Below are positions 26,288 through 34,294 of a stretch of 64,000 nt of DNA, piece after piece. The notes under the pieces are model-generated. The model was not told the origin of the DNA. It did not search any database and saw nothing but the letters and a program-made list of their open reading frames with translations. Where the stretch lies: positions 1 to 64,000 of the forward strand of contig JAFIGT010000015.1 of the NCBI GenBank assembly GCA_017849585.1. Reading direction: 5' to 3'. A program made the position numbers and the translations under genes. The DNA is from Verrucomicrobium sp. (GTDB lineage: Bacteria > Verrucomicrobiota > Verrucomicrobiia > Methylacidiphilales > UBA1321). Numbering within the stretch: the stretch's first letter is position 1; each line of letters begins with the position of its first letter.

Positions 26288-26761
26288 ATGACAGGTATCG
26301 GAATGCTCACCCCCGAGGATCAAGCTCTGATCCAAAACTTGCTCAATGAATTCATCAAGAAGTCCGAGGCCCAATGGTCGGCTCTGGTGGATAAAGGCGG
26401 CAATCTCTTCGCCCAGCAGGGCAATACCGGCAGCTTGGATCTCAGTATCCTTTCCGCTCTCGCCGCCGGTTCCTTTGCCGCCACGCACGAACTCGCCAAG
26501 CGTCTCGGTGAATCCGAATTCAGTGCGCTCTATCATGAAGGTCAGGGCCAGCACATTCTGATGAGCGCGCTCCATTGCGAATGTCTGCTCGTGACCATCT
26601 TTGGTGACAAGACGAACATCGGTCTCGTCCGTTTCTACGCACAGCAGGTCACCGAACAACTCAACGCCATCCTGAAGCAGATTCAGGCCAAGGAAGCGAC
26701 GATGGCGCCGCTCATCGTGGAAGGCGATTTCCTGAGCTCGGATACCGCGGCAATCTCGTAA
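26288..26761 (+). CDS. stand-alone roadblock/LC7 domain protein (MglB-like)
   Basis: The 157-residue protein has a single roadblock/LC7 fold. The helix EDQALIQNLLNEFIKKSE is followed by the strand WSALVDKGGNLFAQQGNTG, the helix LSILSALAAGSFAATHELAKRLG, and the strands ILMSALHCECLLVTIFGDKT. By position and length it is the likely regulator (GAP/GEF-like) of the GTPase encoded immediately upstream. A good ribosome binding site (AGAGGA) precedes the ATG. It ends the operon; a GC-rich palindrome follows at 26770-26788. Confidence 0.85.
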   Translation: MTGIGMLTPEDQALIQNLLNEFIKKSEAQWSALVDKGGNLFAQQGNTGSLDLSILSALAAGSFAATHELAKRLGESEFSALYHEGQGQHILMSALHCECLLVTIFGDKTNIGLVRFYAQQVTEQLNAILKQIQAKEATMAPLIVEGDFLSSDTAAIS

Positions 26762-26769
26762 TTTTTGTG

Positions 26770-26799
26770 GAGAGGGCCGTGCCCTCTCCTGCAGCCATA
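26770..26799. repeat. REP-like palindrome after the MglA operon
   Basis: GAGAGGGCCGTGCCCTCTC has perfect 8-bp arms around CGT and is followed by CTGCAGCCATAGG. The CGT loop and a tail resembling the CACCCCATAGCT linkers of other copies relate it to the modular repeats. There is no T-run, so it is a poor intrinsic terminator, but it separates convergent genes. Confidence 0.5.
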
Positions 26800-26856
26800 G
26801 GTCTCGCAACTGACTCCAAGCAAGTTGGAGTATTTCTTTGCGACTCGGGGCAAAGC

Positions 26857-27426
26857 CTACGGATTGATCGTGATCGGCGTGCGTGCGGAGAGTTCCGGGT
26901 AGTTGCTCATGGCGACTTCCACGGTATAGGCTCCCGGTGCGGGCGGGGCGGCAAATTCACCGAGGGCGACTGTCTCGGAATAGCTGATAATGTCGCCGGC
27001 ATTGATGAGGATGGTCCCGATCGCTTCGACGAATTCCTTGTCGGCGGACCAGGTGTAAACGATCTGGCCGGAGGCGCTCTTCACGCTGATGTCGTAGCGC
27101 TGGGAGTTGGGGAAGGAGAGGGTGTAGGTGCGCTTGCCCTTGTTACGCACGGTGAGGGTGACCTTGATGCTGGGGCGTCCGCTGGGGGATTCCTCGGCGG
27201 CTTTGATGGAGAGCGGATTGGGCGTGACCTCGATCTTGGTCTCCATGTCGGCGAAATCGATGGCGTTGGCGCGTTGAATGCGCTTCGGGTCGCCGGAGAA
27301 AATGCTGAAGCGCTTGGCGCCGGGGTTCACAAACTTGTCCGGTACGGTGTTCTTGCTGGGGTCCACTTCGGCGGCCAGCAGGGGGAGGGTACAAAGGCAA
27401 AGCAACAACGTGGCAAGTCGAGTCAT
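26857..27426 (-). CDS. secreted BsuPI-domain protein
   Basis: This 189-residue predicted exported protein starts at 27426, which gives a clear signal peptide (MTRLATLLLCLCTLPLLAAE, cut after LLA or AAE). Residues about 60-185 match the BsuPI (intracellular proteinase inhibitor) beta-sandwich domain. The match includes the 'SVKSASGQIVYTWSADKEFV' strand pair, a Gly-Thr turn (AIGTILINAGDI), and the terminal PGAYTVEVAMS. BsuPI in Bacillus inhibits a protease, but most family members are uncharacterised. It is divergent from the SecD-head-like gene across 75 bp. Confidence 0.72.
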   Translation of the reverse strand: MTRLATLLLCLCTLPLLAAEVDPSKNTVPDKFVNPGAKRFSIFSGDPKRIQRANAIDFADMETKIEVTPNPLSIKAAEESPSGRPSIKVTLTVRNKGKRTYTLSFPNSQRYDISVKSASGQIVYTWSADKEFVEAIGTILINAGDIISYSETVALGEFAAPPAPGAYTVEVAMSNYPELSARTPITINP

Positions 27427-27501
27427 TGGGGCGAGGTTATCAAGCGCGGGGGTGAATTCAAACTTTTTGCTATTTGCGGCGGGCTTGGATACTTTGGGGG
27501 C

Positions 27502-27981
27502 ATGCAAGATCGAGTCTTGAGACCTCTGCTGGGTGCGTTGTTTTTCACGGCAATTTTCATGGTGGGCGTGGCGGGCTCCAAGCCGCCGCAATCGACTTTC
27601 CGCGTGCACGTGCAGACCGTGGAGCAAGGCGCGCCGGGGACGCAGATTTTGCCGGTAACCTTGTTGAATCCTCCGAAGCAAATCATGGTCCGGGCACAGC
27701 CGGAGCTTTCCGAGCGCGATGTCGTCAAGATTGAATCGGCGCCGGCGGAATCCGGCGGCGTGGCGCTACGCCTGACTCTGAGCGAGCATGGCAGCATCGT
27801 GATTAATGCGGTGACGACGGATAACCAGGGTCGTATTCTGGTCTTTTTTCTGAATGGGCGGGTGGTTTACGCCCCGGTCATCGACAAAACAATCAGTGAC
27901 GGAGTCCTGATTATTCCCGGTGCGGTGGCTCCGGAGGAAGTCAAGCCGCTAGAAGAGGCGGCGAAGAAGGCGCGCAAGTAG
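27502..27981 (+). CDS. secreted SecD P1-head-like protein
   Basis: A signal peptide (LLGALFFTAIFMVGVAG) is followed by a domain resembling the P1 head subdomain of SecD: LRLTLSEHGSIVINAVTT, then GRILVFFLNGRVVYAPVIDK, then a Gly-rich ISDGVLIIPG turn and PEEVKPLEEAA. The total length is 159 residues, so the RND membrane domain of SecD is absent. Isolated SecDF P1-head proteins occur in several phyla, but their job is unknown. The start at 27502 was chosen because it begins the signal peptide; the longer frame upstream is antisense to the BsuPI gene. Confidence 0.7.
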   Translation: MQDRVLRPLLGALFFTAIFMVGVAGSKPPQSTFRVHVQTVEQGAPGTQILPVTLLNPPKQIMVRAQPELSERDVVKIESAPAESGGVALRLTLSEHGSIVINAVTTDNQGRILVFFLNGRVVYAPVIDKTISDGVLIIPGAVAPEEVKPLEEAAKKARK

Positions 27982-28002
27982 TGGAGCTCCCGATCCGGGG
28001 CC

Positions 28003-28024
28003 GAGAGCGCGCAGGGGCGCTCTC
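28003..28024. terminator. bidirectional hairpin between convergent genes
   Basis: GAGAGCGC (28003-28010) and GCGCTCTC (28017-28024) form a perfect 8-bp stem with a 6-base loop. It lies 21 bp after the SecD-head-like gene and 14 bp before the end of the convergent glycoside-hydrolase gene. T-runs are weak on both sides. Confidence 0.45.
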
Positions 28025-28038
28025 TCCCTTTGCGTGGT

Positions 28039-31000
28039 TTACTTCGTGATCTCGATAAATGGGCTCGGTCCGATTGCCAGCTTCGCGGTGTCCATCGTCA
28101 CGGTGATGCGTCCATTCTCCGCGGTCACGGGCAATTTGTCGCCGCGTTCGCCGTTGAATTTCAGCGCGTAGGCGACCGGCTTGGTCAACGCGCGATTGGC
28201 AATCGTCACCGTGACCTTGCCCACCTGCGTCAGCACCGGCAGCTTGCCGTTGTCGAGAATCGTCGTGCGGGCTGGGGAGGAAAACCGCATGCCGCTATTG
28301 AGCGCATCCGTCGAGAACACCACGATGATCCGCTCCGCCGTGTCGAGGCTCTTCGTCTTGTCGAGAGACGCCGCCGCCACCATGGCGGGCACGGAACACG
28401 CATTCACGGTCAGATTTTTCAACACGTGCGGCTTGTCCTGCTTCACGGCCACCCCTTCGAGGCGCGGCGTGATCACGGTCAGCATGCCGTCGCCGTCCAT
28501 GCCGAGGGTCAGTTCCTTCGTGTCGCTCTGGTAGAGCCGCTTCGCGACATCGGTGATGTTGGTTTTATCAATGATGCCGCTCTCACGCACCTGCCGCACC
28601 GCGCGGGCCAGGGCAGTCTCGGACTTGGCATCGCTCTCCACCGTGCCGAACGCGCCATGATCCTTGAATGTCGAGCCGTCGCTCGCCTTGATCTTCAACG
28701 TCGGCGTCACCTTCGCGCCGGGCGCGATGGGCGTGAGGGTGCCGGTGTAGCTGACGCCCACCTTGCAGAGCGTGTAGAGCATCGACAGATCGTAGTTGAA
28801 CGCGCGGGCATAGGCGTTGCCGTTGTCGAAGATCTCTTTTTCCGTGAGGGGAAATTCCACCGTGTGGGTCGAGGGCGCTACGTCGCCGCGCAGGAAGGCG
28901 AGCGCCGCGATGACTTCGGAAGCGCGGTTGATCGGGTCGTTGCCGGTGTTGTTGAACGACTCCATCGCCTTCGGCCAGAGATGCGCCGGGATGTGACTGA
29001 GCGCGATGCAATCCCAGTCCTGCAGCGAGGCGTAGCTCGGGAAGAAGAGTCCCTGCTCGTGGCGGTAGCGATTCCAGAACGTGTGACCGTATTCGCTTAT
29101 GAGGAAGGGACGATCCAGCAGACGCGTCGGCACGAGCCAGCGGAAGTAGCCGCCGCCGTAGGTGAGCGAGCTGCTCTGGTCGATGGTCGAGCCGGGCCGC
29201 ACCCAATCGGACGGATGCGCCTGATAACCGTGCATGACCACAATCGGCATCATGGCGCGCAAGGGCAGTTCGCTCTGGCGCAGGATGAAATCCCATTGAA
29301 CCGTGAGTCCGGTATAACCCGCTGCGCGCACGACCGATTCGTACCATTGCGTGAGGTCGCGGCTGAGCTCGACCATGAACTTGGCCATGTCCTGACCGAG
29401 GGGGCCGCCGGTGTTGTAACGCGCTTCATCAATGATCGGCACGTTGTCGAAGGTCAGTGGCGACGGCAATTTCTCCGCGCCCGCCCACGCCTTTTGCAGG
29501 GCGTCGAGCGTCTTGTATTTGGCCTGCACCCATTTCTTCCACGCAGGATAGAATGTCTCGCCGAGATCGTTGCCTTTCGATCCGTAGGTGAAGCGGGTGT
29601 TTTGTTCGTTGTAGAAAACTACCGCGGTCAAAATCGGGTCCTTTGCCAGGGGAAGTCCCGTATAGGAATTCACCGTCGTGAGGAGCTTCAGATTCCCCGC
29701 GCGCCAGTTGGCCCGGACCTTCGAATCGACAAAAAGGCGGAGCGGATATTCGCCCGGCTTCAGGTTGTTGCGCCATGGGCTGACATCCGTATAGCCGCTC
29801 GTGTTCGTGCCGAGATCGAGCAGGATATAGACGCCGCGTTTTTTCAGACACGAGACGAAATAAAGAATGCGGTCGAAGTTGGTCGCGTCGAAGGGAATGG
29901 TCGCCGGATCATCGAAGTACGAGGGGTCCATTTTAGGCACCGGCCCGTTCCCGGCTACAGTGCCCATGAGGTACGCATCGAGAAAATGGAGCCGCACCAT
30001 GTTGTAGCCCTGCCGCGCAATTGCCTCGGCATAGCGGTCGATGTCCTCGTGGGTCTTCGCCGTCTTCGCCGTGAGCACCTGATCGGGCAGGACCGGACAG
30101 GTGAAAAAGCGCACCGGCTTGTCCTTGGCCTTTTCGAACACGGGCCGGCCCTGAGCACTCACCGTCAGGCGTCCCTGCGTGCCAGCGGGTTCGCGCGTGA
30201 CGAGCGCGGAGAAATCGAGCGCGCTGCCGGACTTGACCATGAGATCCGCCATGTCCGTGGCCTTCCATTGTTCATTCGCCACGATGCGCTCTTCCGGTAC
30301 CTGCACTTCTTCCGCGCTGAAATCGCACAACGTCGCGCCCACGACGATCCATTGCTTCATCGCCGTGGTCTCAAGCGTGATCTTCGTCACCGGCTTGCTG
30401 GGCATTTCATGGCGGGACAGATACACACCCACCTCGGAAGAATGGTTGCGCCCCACGTAGCCAACAAGGCCGTTCGACAACTTTTTCGGCTGCCACCAAT
30501 CGGCCAGGTCCCGGCTCGGCACTACCGGTTGCTCCTGCACGGTGCCATCCTCGAGCGTGAAAATGATTTTCCCCACCGGTTCCTCTCCGCTCTTGGCGTA
30601 GCCGCAAAGGGTCTGCAACAAATAAAGATATTTGCGACCGCGTGCCGTCTCGCTCACCGGCAGGGAAATCTGGCGCACGTTCGTCTTGAGCGCCGGACTG
30701 TCGAACACCACGATCGCCTTACCCTGATTTTGCGCCGGGTCCACGATTTGAAAGGGAATGCCGCAAAAAAGTTTTTGCCGCACCGGGAATTCCGCGAAGT
30801 CATTGTCCGGCCCCTGATCCGACCAGCCGCCCACGCCATCCGCCGCCTTGGCGTCTGCAAAACCGAAGTTGGCCACAGGCCGGAAATCCAGCGTGCTCGC
30901 CCGTGAGGAATCGCGCACGGAAACGGACCCGACGAAAATCTTCGCACCGACCGGGTAGCCCTTGAACAGGATCCGCGGCACGGTGAGACGTCCCTCCCAA

Positions 31001-31467
31001 TCGCGATCCGCCGTGAACTCGAAGGCGCAGAGCGTCCAGCTCGATTCCAGCCGAAAGGCCTGCCGCGCTTTCGATCCGAGTTCGGTGTAGGGAGCCGCGC
31101 TCAAATTCGCCATCGCTTCCGTGACGCCCCGCTCCGTGGCCCGCGCCCAGAAACGGACCCGGTAAGTGTGGCCCTTCACGATGGGCAGTGTGGAGATCAT
31201 CATCAACTGGCATTTCCATTCGTCCTTCGAATCACTCTCGCGTACGGCCGTAATCTCGAGAGCCCGTTGGCCTTCCGGCGTCTTCTCCTTGTCACTGACT
31301 TCGATGGAAAACGCTTTTTTCGCCGGGTCCCAGAACCGGAAAGTCGCTTCCGACGGCAGCGCGCCCGTCTCCAAATCCCACGTTTGCTCGCCTTCTGCGG
31401 CTTGTGTCGTGGCACCCCATGTCAAAAAAAGCATCAAACCAAAACCGAACATTTGCGTGATATTCAT
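28039..31467 (-). CDS. large secreted glycoside-hydrolase-like protein
   Basis: This is a 1142-residue exported protein with a signal peptide (FGFGLMLFLTWGATTQA). An N-terminal carbohydrate-binding-like beta-sandwich occupies about 25-185 (IVKGHTYRVRFWARA is typical of CBM4/9-like modules), followed by a second beta-rich region to about 420. A TIM-barrel of the GH5/GH42/GH2 clan-A type comes next (AIARQGYNMVRLHFLDAYL). Candidate acid/base is Glu in FYNEQN (about 623), and candidate nucleophile is Glu in LISEYGHTFW (about 791). C-terminal beta domains follow. The substrate is not predictable. A palindrome at 31512-31529 upstream suggests regulated expression. Confidence 0.8.
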   Translation of the reverse strand: MNITQMFGFGLMLFLTWGATTQAAEGEQTWDLETGALPSEATFRFWDPAKKAFSIEVSDKEKTPEGQRALEITAVRESDSKDEWKCQLMMISTLPIVKGHTYRVRFWARATERGVTEAMANLSAAPYTELGSKARQAFRLESSWTLCAFEFTADRDWEGRLTVPRILFKGYPVGAKIFVGSVSVRDSSRASTLDFRPVANFGFADAKAADGVGGWSDQGPDNDFAEFPVRQKLFCGIPFQIVDPAQNQGKAIVVFDSPALKTNVRQISLPVSETARGRKYLYLLQTLCGYAKSGEEPVGKIIFTLEDGTVQEQPVVPSRDLADWWQPKKLSNGLVGYVGRNHSSEVGVYLSRHEMPSKPVTKITLETTAMKQWIVVGATLCDFSAEEVQVPEERIVANEQWKATDMADLMVKSGSALDFSALVTREPAGTQGRLTVSAQGRPVFEKAKDKPVRFFTCPVLPDQVLTAKTAKTHEDIDRYAEAIARQGYNMVRLHFLDAYLMGTVAGNGPVPKMDPSYFDDPATIPFDATNFDRILYFVSCLKKRGVYILLDLGTNTSGYTDVSPWRNNLKPGEYPLRLFVDSKVRANWRAGNLKLLTTVNSYTGLPLAKDPILTAVVFYNEQNTRFTYGSKGNDLGETFYPAWKKWVQAKYKTLDALQKAWAGAEKLPSPLTFDNVPIIDEARYNTGGPLGQDMAKFMVELSRDLTQWYESVVRAAGYTGLTVQWDFILRQSELPLRAMMPIVVMHGYQAHPSDWVRPGSTIDQSSSLTYGGGYFRWLVPTRLLDRPFLISEYGHTFWNRYRHEQGLFFPSYASLQDWDCIALSHIPAHLWPKAMESFNNTGNDPINRASEVIAALAFLRGDVAPSTHTVEFPLTEKEIFDNGNAYARAFNYDLSMLYTLCKVGVSYTGTLTPIAPGAKVTPTLKIKASDGSTFKDHGAFGTVESDAKSETALARAVRQVRESGIIDKTNITDVAKRLYQSDTKELTLGMDGDGMLTVITPRLEGVAVKQDKPHVLKNLTVNACSVPAMVAAASLDKTKSLDTAERIIVVFSTDALNSGMRFSSPARTTILDNGKLPVLTQVGKVTVTIANRALTKPVAYALKFNGERGDKLPVTAENGRITVTMDTAKLAIGPSPFIEITK

Positions 31468-31511
31468 AGGATTTGTTCTATTGAAATGCCGCTTAAAGCG
31501 CTTTGATTACA

Positions 31512-31529
31512 GCGTATTTTGCAATACGC
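31512..31529. promoter_or_regulatory. palindromic operator candidate
   Basis: GCGTATTTTGCAATACGC has perfect 7-bp arms (GCGTATT/AATACGC) around TTGC and lies 45 bases upstream of the glycoside-hydrolase start. Size and symmetry fit a dimeric sugar-responsive repressor site; the regulator is not encoded in the window. Confidence 0.45.
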
Positions 31530-31785
31530 AAACATATTTGTTTATTTGTAGAACATAATAGAATCTAAACTCCATTGCAATCATTAAATGCATGGATCAT
31601 AGCTTAAGAAAGAGGGGAGTAGCTCTTTTTGCTGAAACGATCAGGTAGCGTGCGTGGTCATGTCCTTTGATTGACTCTACCCACTCCGTCATTTCGAGCT
31701 TGTCGAGAAATCAGCCCAGAACCCACCCGGTTTCGTCTCATGTTTTTTGCCCGGCAGCCAATGGTCTGCGGCAAGTCCACTCTCC

Positions 31786-31820
31786 TAAAAAAGAAGGGCG
31801 ACTCCCCGGAGCCGCCCTCA
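31786..31820 (-). terminator. intrinsic terminator of the PEP-CTERM gene
   Basis: On the minus strand AGGGCGGCTCC - GGGG - AGTCGCCCT forms a strong hairpin (one G-T pair in the stem) followed by TCTTTTTT. It starts about 29 bases after the stop codon. Confidence 0.85.
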
Positions 31821-31848
31821 AAGCGCGAGGCGAACTAACAATTCAAAA

Positions 31849-32637
31849 TCAAGAATGACGGCGGCGCTTGGCTTGCCAGAACAATCCCAGTGCGCCCGAG
31901 CCAAAGAGCACCACCGTCGTCGGTTCCGGGATGCTGTTGATCACCATGTTGTCGACGTATAAGGCCGAGCTGGTACCCAGTGTCTCGTACCAGCCAATGC
32001 CCGTAATCGTCTGCTGAGAGATATCCAGCGTCAGCGAGGAACCCAAGGCATACGTGCCTGTGACCGCTGGCGTGTAGGTGTACCAGGTCGAATTCGTGGC
32101 GGTGGTGAAATCAAAGGTGTAAGACGTTGCCTTCGTGCTGAAGTCGGTGGAACTACCGCTGCCACTGGGAGTGACTGAGGTGGCGTTCACATACCATTGA
32201 CTGCCCACCTGCACCATCAACTGCAACGAACCGGTCACCGTGGTGGCTCCCTTCATGGCGTCATAGGTCAGCGTCCCGGGATTGGTCACACTGATACCAG
32301 TTTTGAAGATGTTGGTGATCGTACCTGAAGCCGTATCGGCATTAAAAAATGCCGCAATGCCAATGGTGCCGAGGCGATCCGTCCTGCCCGCAATGGCGAC
32401 CGTGTCCGTGGCCGTGCCAGTCCAAGGGTTTATGGTACTCGACACATTTTGTTGAAGGAGCTTATCGTTAGCGACCCACGCGTGCGAATTGTAAGTATCG
32501 TAGTTGCCAGCAGCGCTGACAGTAAACGTCTCGGACCAGAGCACGGCAGCTTGCGACGTCATCGTGAAGAGACTGGCCAGAATCGCGATCGCCAGCAGCG
32601 TTGCCAGCTTGGTAGAAATGAGTTTGAAGGAGGTCAT
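31849..32637 (-). CDS. PEP-CTERM sorting-domain exoprotein
   Basis: This 262-residue exported protein has an N-terminal signal (LATLLAIAILASLFTMTSQA) and a beta-rich, Thr/Ser/Gly-rich middle. Its C-terminus reads IPEPTTVVLFGSGALGLFW, followed by a basic tail, RRRRHS-like. This Pro-Glu-Pro motif, hydrophobic helix and basic end are recognised by exosortase, which moves the protein to the cell surface or exopolysaccharide layer. The exosortase is not in the window. The body resembles a jelly-roll (concanavalin-like) fold by composition, but I see no catalytic motif. It has its own terminator. Confidence 0.88.
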   Translation of the reverse strand: MTSFKLISTKLATLLAIAILASLFTMTSQAAVLWSETFTVSAAGNYDTYNSHAWVANDKLLQQNVSSTINPWTGTATDTVAIAGRTDRLGTIGIAAFFNADTASGTITNIFKTGISVTNPGTLTYDAMKGATTVTGSLQLMVQVGSQWYVNATSVTPSGSGSSTDFSTKATSYTFDFTTATNSTWYTYTPAVTGTYALGSSLTLDISQQTITGIGWYETLGTSSALYVDNMVINSIPEPTTVVLFGSGALGLFWQAKRRRHS

Positions 32638-32787
32638 AGTCGTGGGCTTCGAGGGTTAGGTGCTTCCTTGTTCTCCACTACCATAGGCCCCATCCGCCAG
32701 AAGGGCGACGACATCCATTTACAGCTATTACTCAAAGAGTTTCATAAACTGAGCATGGTTCCCATTGCCTGCGGCCATGAACCCGAG

Positions 32788-33714
32788 TTATTTGCTGCCC
32801 ATCGTTCCGGTCAACTGCTGCATGAGCGCGAGCGCAGTCTGGTCGATGATCTCGCGATCCGACACGTTGCGGCGCGTGCCGCCGGGCTGGTTGAACCCAT
32901 AGAGCGACTCGGAACTGATCTGACCGAGAATGACGCCGGGATTTTTCAAATCATACGCCGTTGCCACGAGGTCCAGTCGATGGATTGTCGTATCGCCCGC
33001 GGGAGTGGGATAACTCACGTCGTAATGGCGTCCGAGCAATTCAACCGCGATGTCCGCGCTTTGCTTGAGCGCCGCCTGCGCTTCCTTCTCCGCATCCGTC
33101 GTGGGAGGCGTCAGGAACCGCTCGCCGATCACTGGGAAGTGGCGCAGCAATGAGGCCGCCATCTTTTGGTCGATGAACCGCGTTCCCGCCGAGAAATAAG
33201 GCGCGCGGAAACCCTCCTCCAACTGGCGCGCATCAAACTCGCTCAGATTCGGCGTACCGAGATTCGTCTTGTCACCCGGTTTGTAAGTTGTCGTCGTTTC
33301 CTTCTTCTCGCCGCCTGTCCCGGTCTGGCGCGGATTGATCACGATTCCGCCGCCACCGCTGGTTTGCGTGTTGTTGCCGATCTGGATATTCGACGTCCCG
33401 TTGCCGCCATCGACAGCGTCGCCCTTCACCTGCGTGACCGTTTCCGTCCGGCCACTCGCTTCGAGCCGTGCCGAGGGCAACAGCTCGCGATTCACAAACA
33501 GGAGGATGCGCGGCTTCTGCTGTTTCGCATACGCATCGCGAAATTGATCCACCACTTCCTTGCCGTTTGGAATCGGCGAAGCGTTGTTCAATCGCACATT
33601 GCCTGAAGCCCCAGACACCGCGCCATTACCCGGAGCGGAATCAGCCTGCGCAACGGATAATGCCGCGGCACAGACCGCGACCAAGCACGACCATTTGAGA
33701 ATTTGAGATTTCAT
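32788..33714 (-). CDS. exported protein, possible LpoB/CsgG-fold component
   Basis: The 308-residue protein has a signal peptide (WSCLVAVCAAALSVAQA). A first segment KPRILLFVNREL, a middle Gly/Asn/Thr-rich insert (about 95-150), and 'GTRFIDQKMAASLLRHF', 'SADIAVELLGRHYDV' and 'LDLVATAYDLKNPGVILGQ' occur in the order seen in LpoB/CsgG/FlgO-like folds (strand, helix, 'ADIAVEG'-like strand, then a final strand pair). This is a fold-level likeness, not a family match. It is the last gene of the four-gene envelope cluster headed by the lpoB-like gene, which supports the idea of a periplasmic partner. Confidence 0.55.
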   Translation of the reverse strand: MKSQILKWSCLVAVCAAALSVAQADSAPGNGAVSGASGNVRLNNASPIPNGKEVVDQFRDAYAKQQKPRILLFVNRELLPSARLEASGRTETVTQVKGDAVDGGNGTSNIQIGNNTQTSGGGGIVINPRQTGTGGEKKETTTTYKPGDKTNLGTPNLSEFDARQLEEGFRAPYFSAGTRFIDQKMAASLLRHFPVIGERFLTPPTTDAEKEAQAALKQSADIAVELLGRHYDVSYPTPAGDTTIHRLDLVATAYDLKNPGVILGQISSESLYGFNQPGGTRRNVSDREIIDQTALALMQQLTGTMGSK

Positions 33715-33814
33715 ATTTGAGAAGAAGCAGCGCGCCTGCCTGGAGCCAAAGCTCGAAGTTGGAGTGGGCGCGTTCCAACTTCGAACTGAAAACCTCGAAC
33801 CTCGAACTTTGTCT

Positions 33815-34294
33815 TTAATCCTTCTTCGGGCGATTGGTATAGCGGATGCGGATGGTCGATTGCGTGGCCTGCGGCGTGAGCGACTGCGAACGGTACGGTG
33901 TCGTACTGTTGGCCGTGATCACCATCGTCGTCCATGGCGTTTCCTCCCCGGCGCTGAAATACAGCGCATTGCCATGCTGATCGCGATAGAGCGTCTGCAC
34001 TTGCACGGAGATGTCGTGATCCGTGCGGTTGCGAATATTCGCCTGCACCGCAAAGAGATTGTTCGAGGTGCGGCCGGAGCGGATTTGATCCACCGCGATG
34101 TCATCGTCCATGTCCTCATCCAGCAGCACGACCGGCGCGCCCGCCGTCTCGGGACTCTTCGCATTGCCCGGAGGAATGGTGGGGCCGTCCGCGCATGAGA
34201 CGAAAAAGAGCGCGATCAGCGGCAGCAGCAGGAACGACCAGGTGACAGAAAGCTTCTTGTGGGAATGATGGGTGTTCAGGGGAGTTGTGTCCAT
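33815..34294 (-). CDS. YcfL/DUF1425-like lipoprotein
   Basis: This 159-residue envelope protein has a lipobox FVSC at about residues 30-33 after a hydrophobic stretch (FLLLPLIALFFV). The C-terminal half matches the DUF1425 beta-sandwich: LFAVQANIRNRTDHDISVQ, then TLYRDQHGNAL, then 'PWTTMVITANSTTPYRS'. E. coli YcfL is encoded next to lpoB, and here too the protein is encoded two genes after an lpoB-like gene. Its 5' end overlaps the preceding lipoprotein gene by 19 bp, indicating co-translation. The exact role of YcfL is unknown. Confidence 0.75.
   Translation of the reverse strand: MDTTPLNTHHSHKKLSVTWSFLLLPLIALFFVSCADGPTIPPGNAKSPETAGAPVVLLDEDMDDDIAVDQIRSGRTSNNLFAVQANIRNRTDHDISVQVQTLYRDQHGNALYFSAGEETPWTTMVITANSTTPYRSQSLTPQATQSTIRIRYTNRPKKD

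Larger units (their letters stand above)
31468..31848. other. intergenic region upstream of the glycoside-hydrolase gene
   Basis: No gene is seen. It is AT-rich and carries the operator-like palindrome (31512-31529) near the hydrolase start and the terminator of the PEP-CTERM gene (31786-31820). Between these lies about 250 bp without recognised signals. Confidence 0.5.

Noticed and set aside
28030-30906. 958-codon plus-strand reading frame opposite the glycoside-hydrolase gene
   Set aside because: The opposite strand encodes a signal peptide, sugar-binding domains and a TIM barrel, whereas this frame is Arg/His-rich without any domain.
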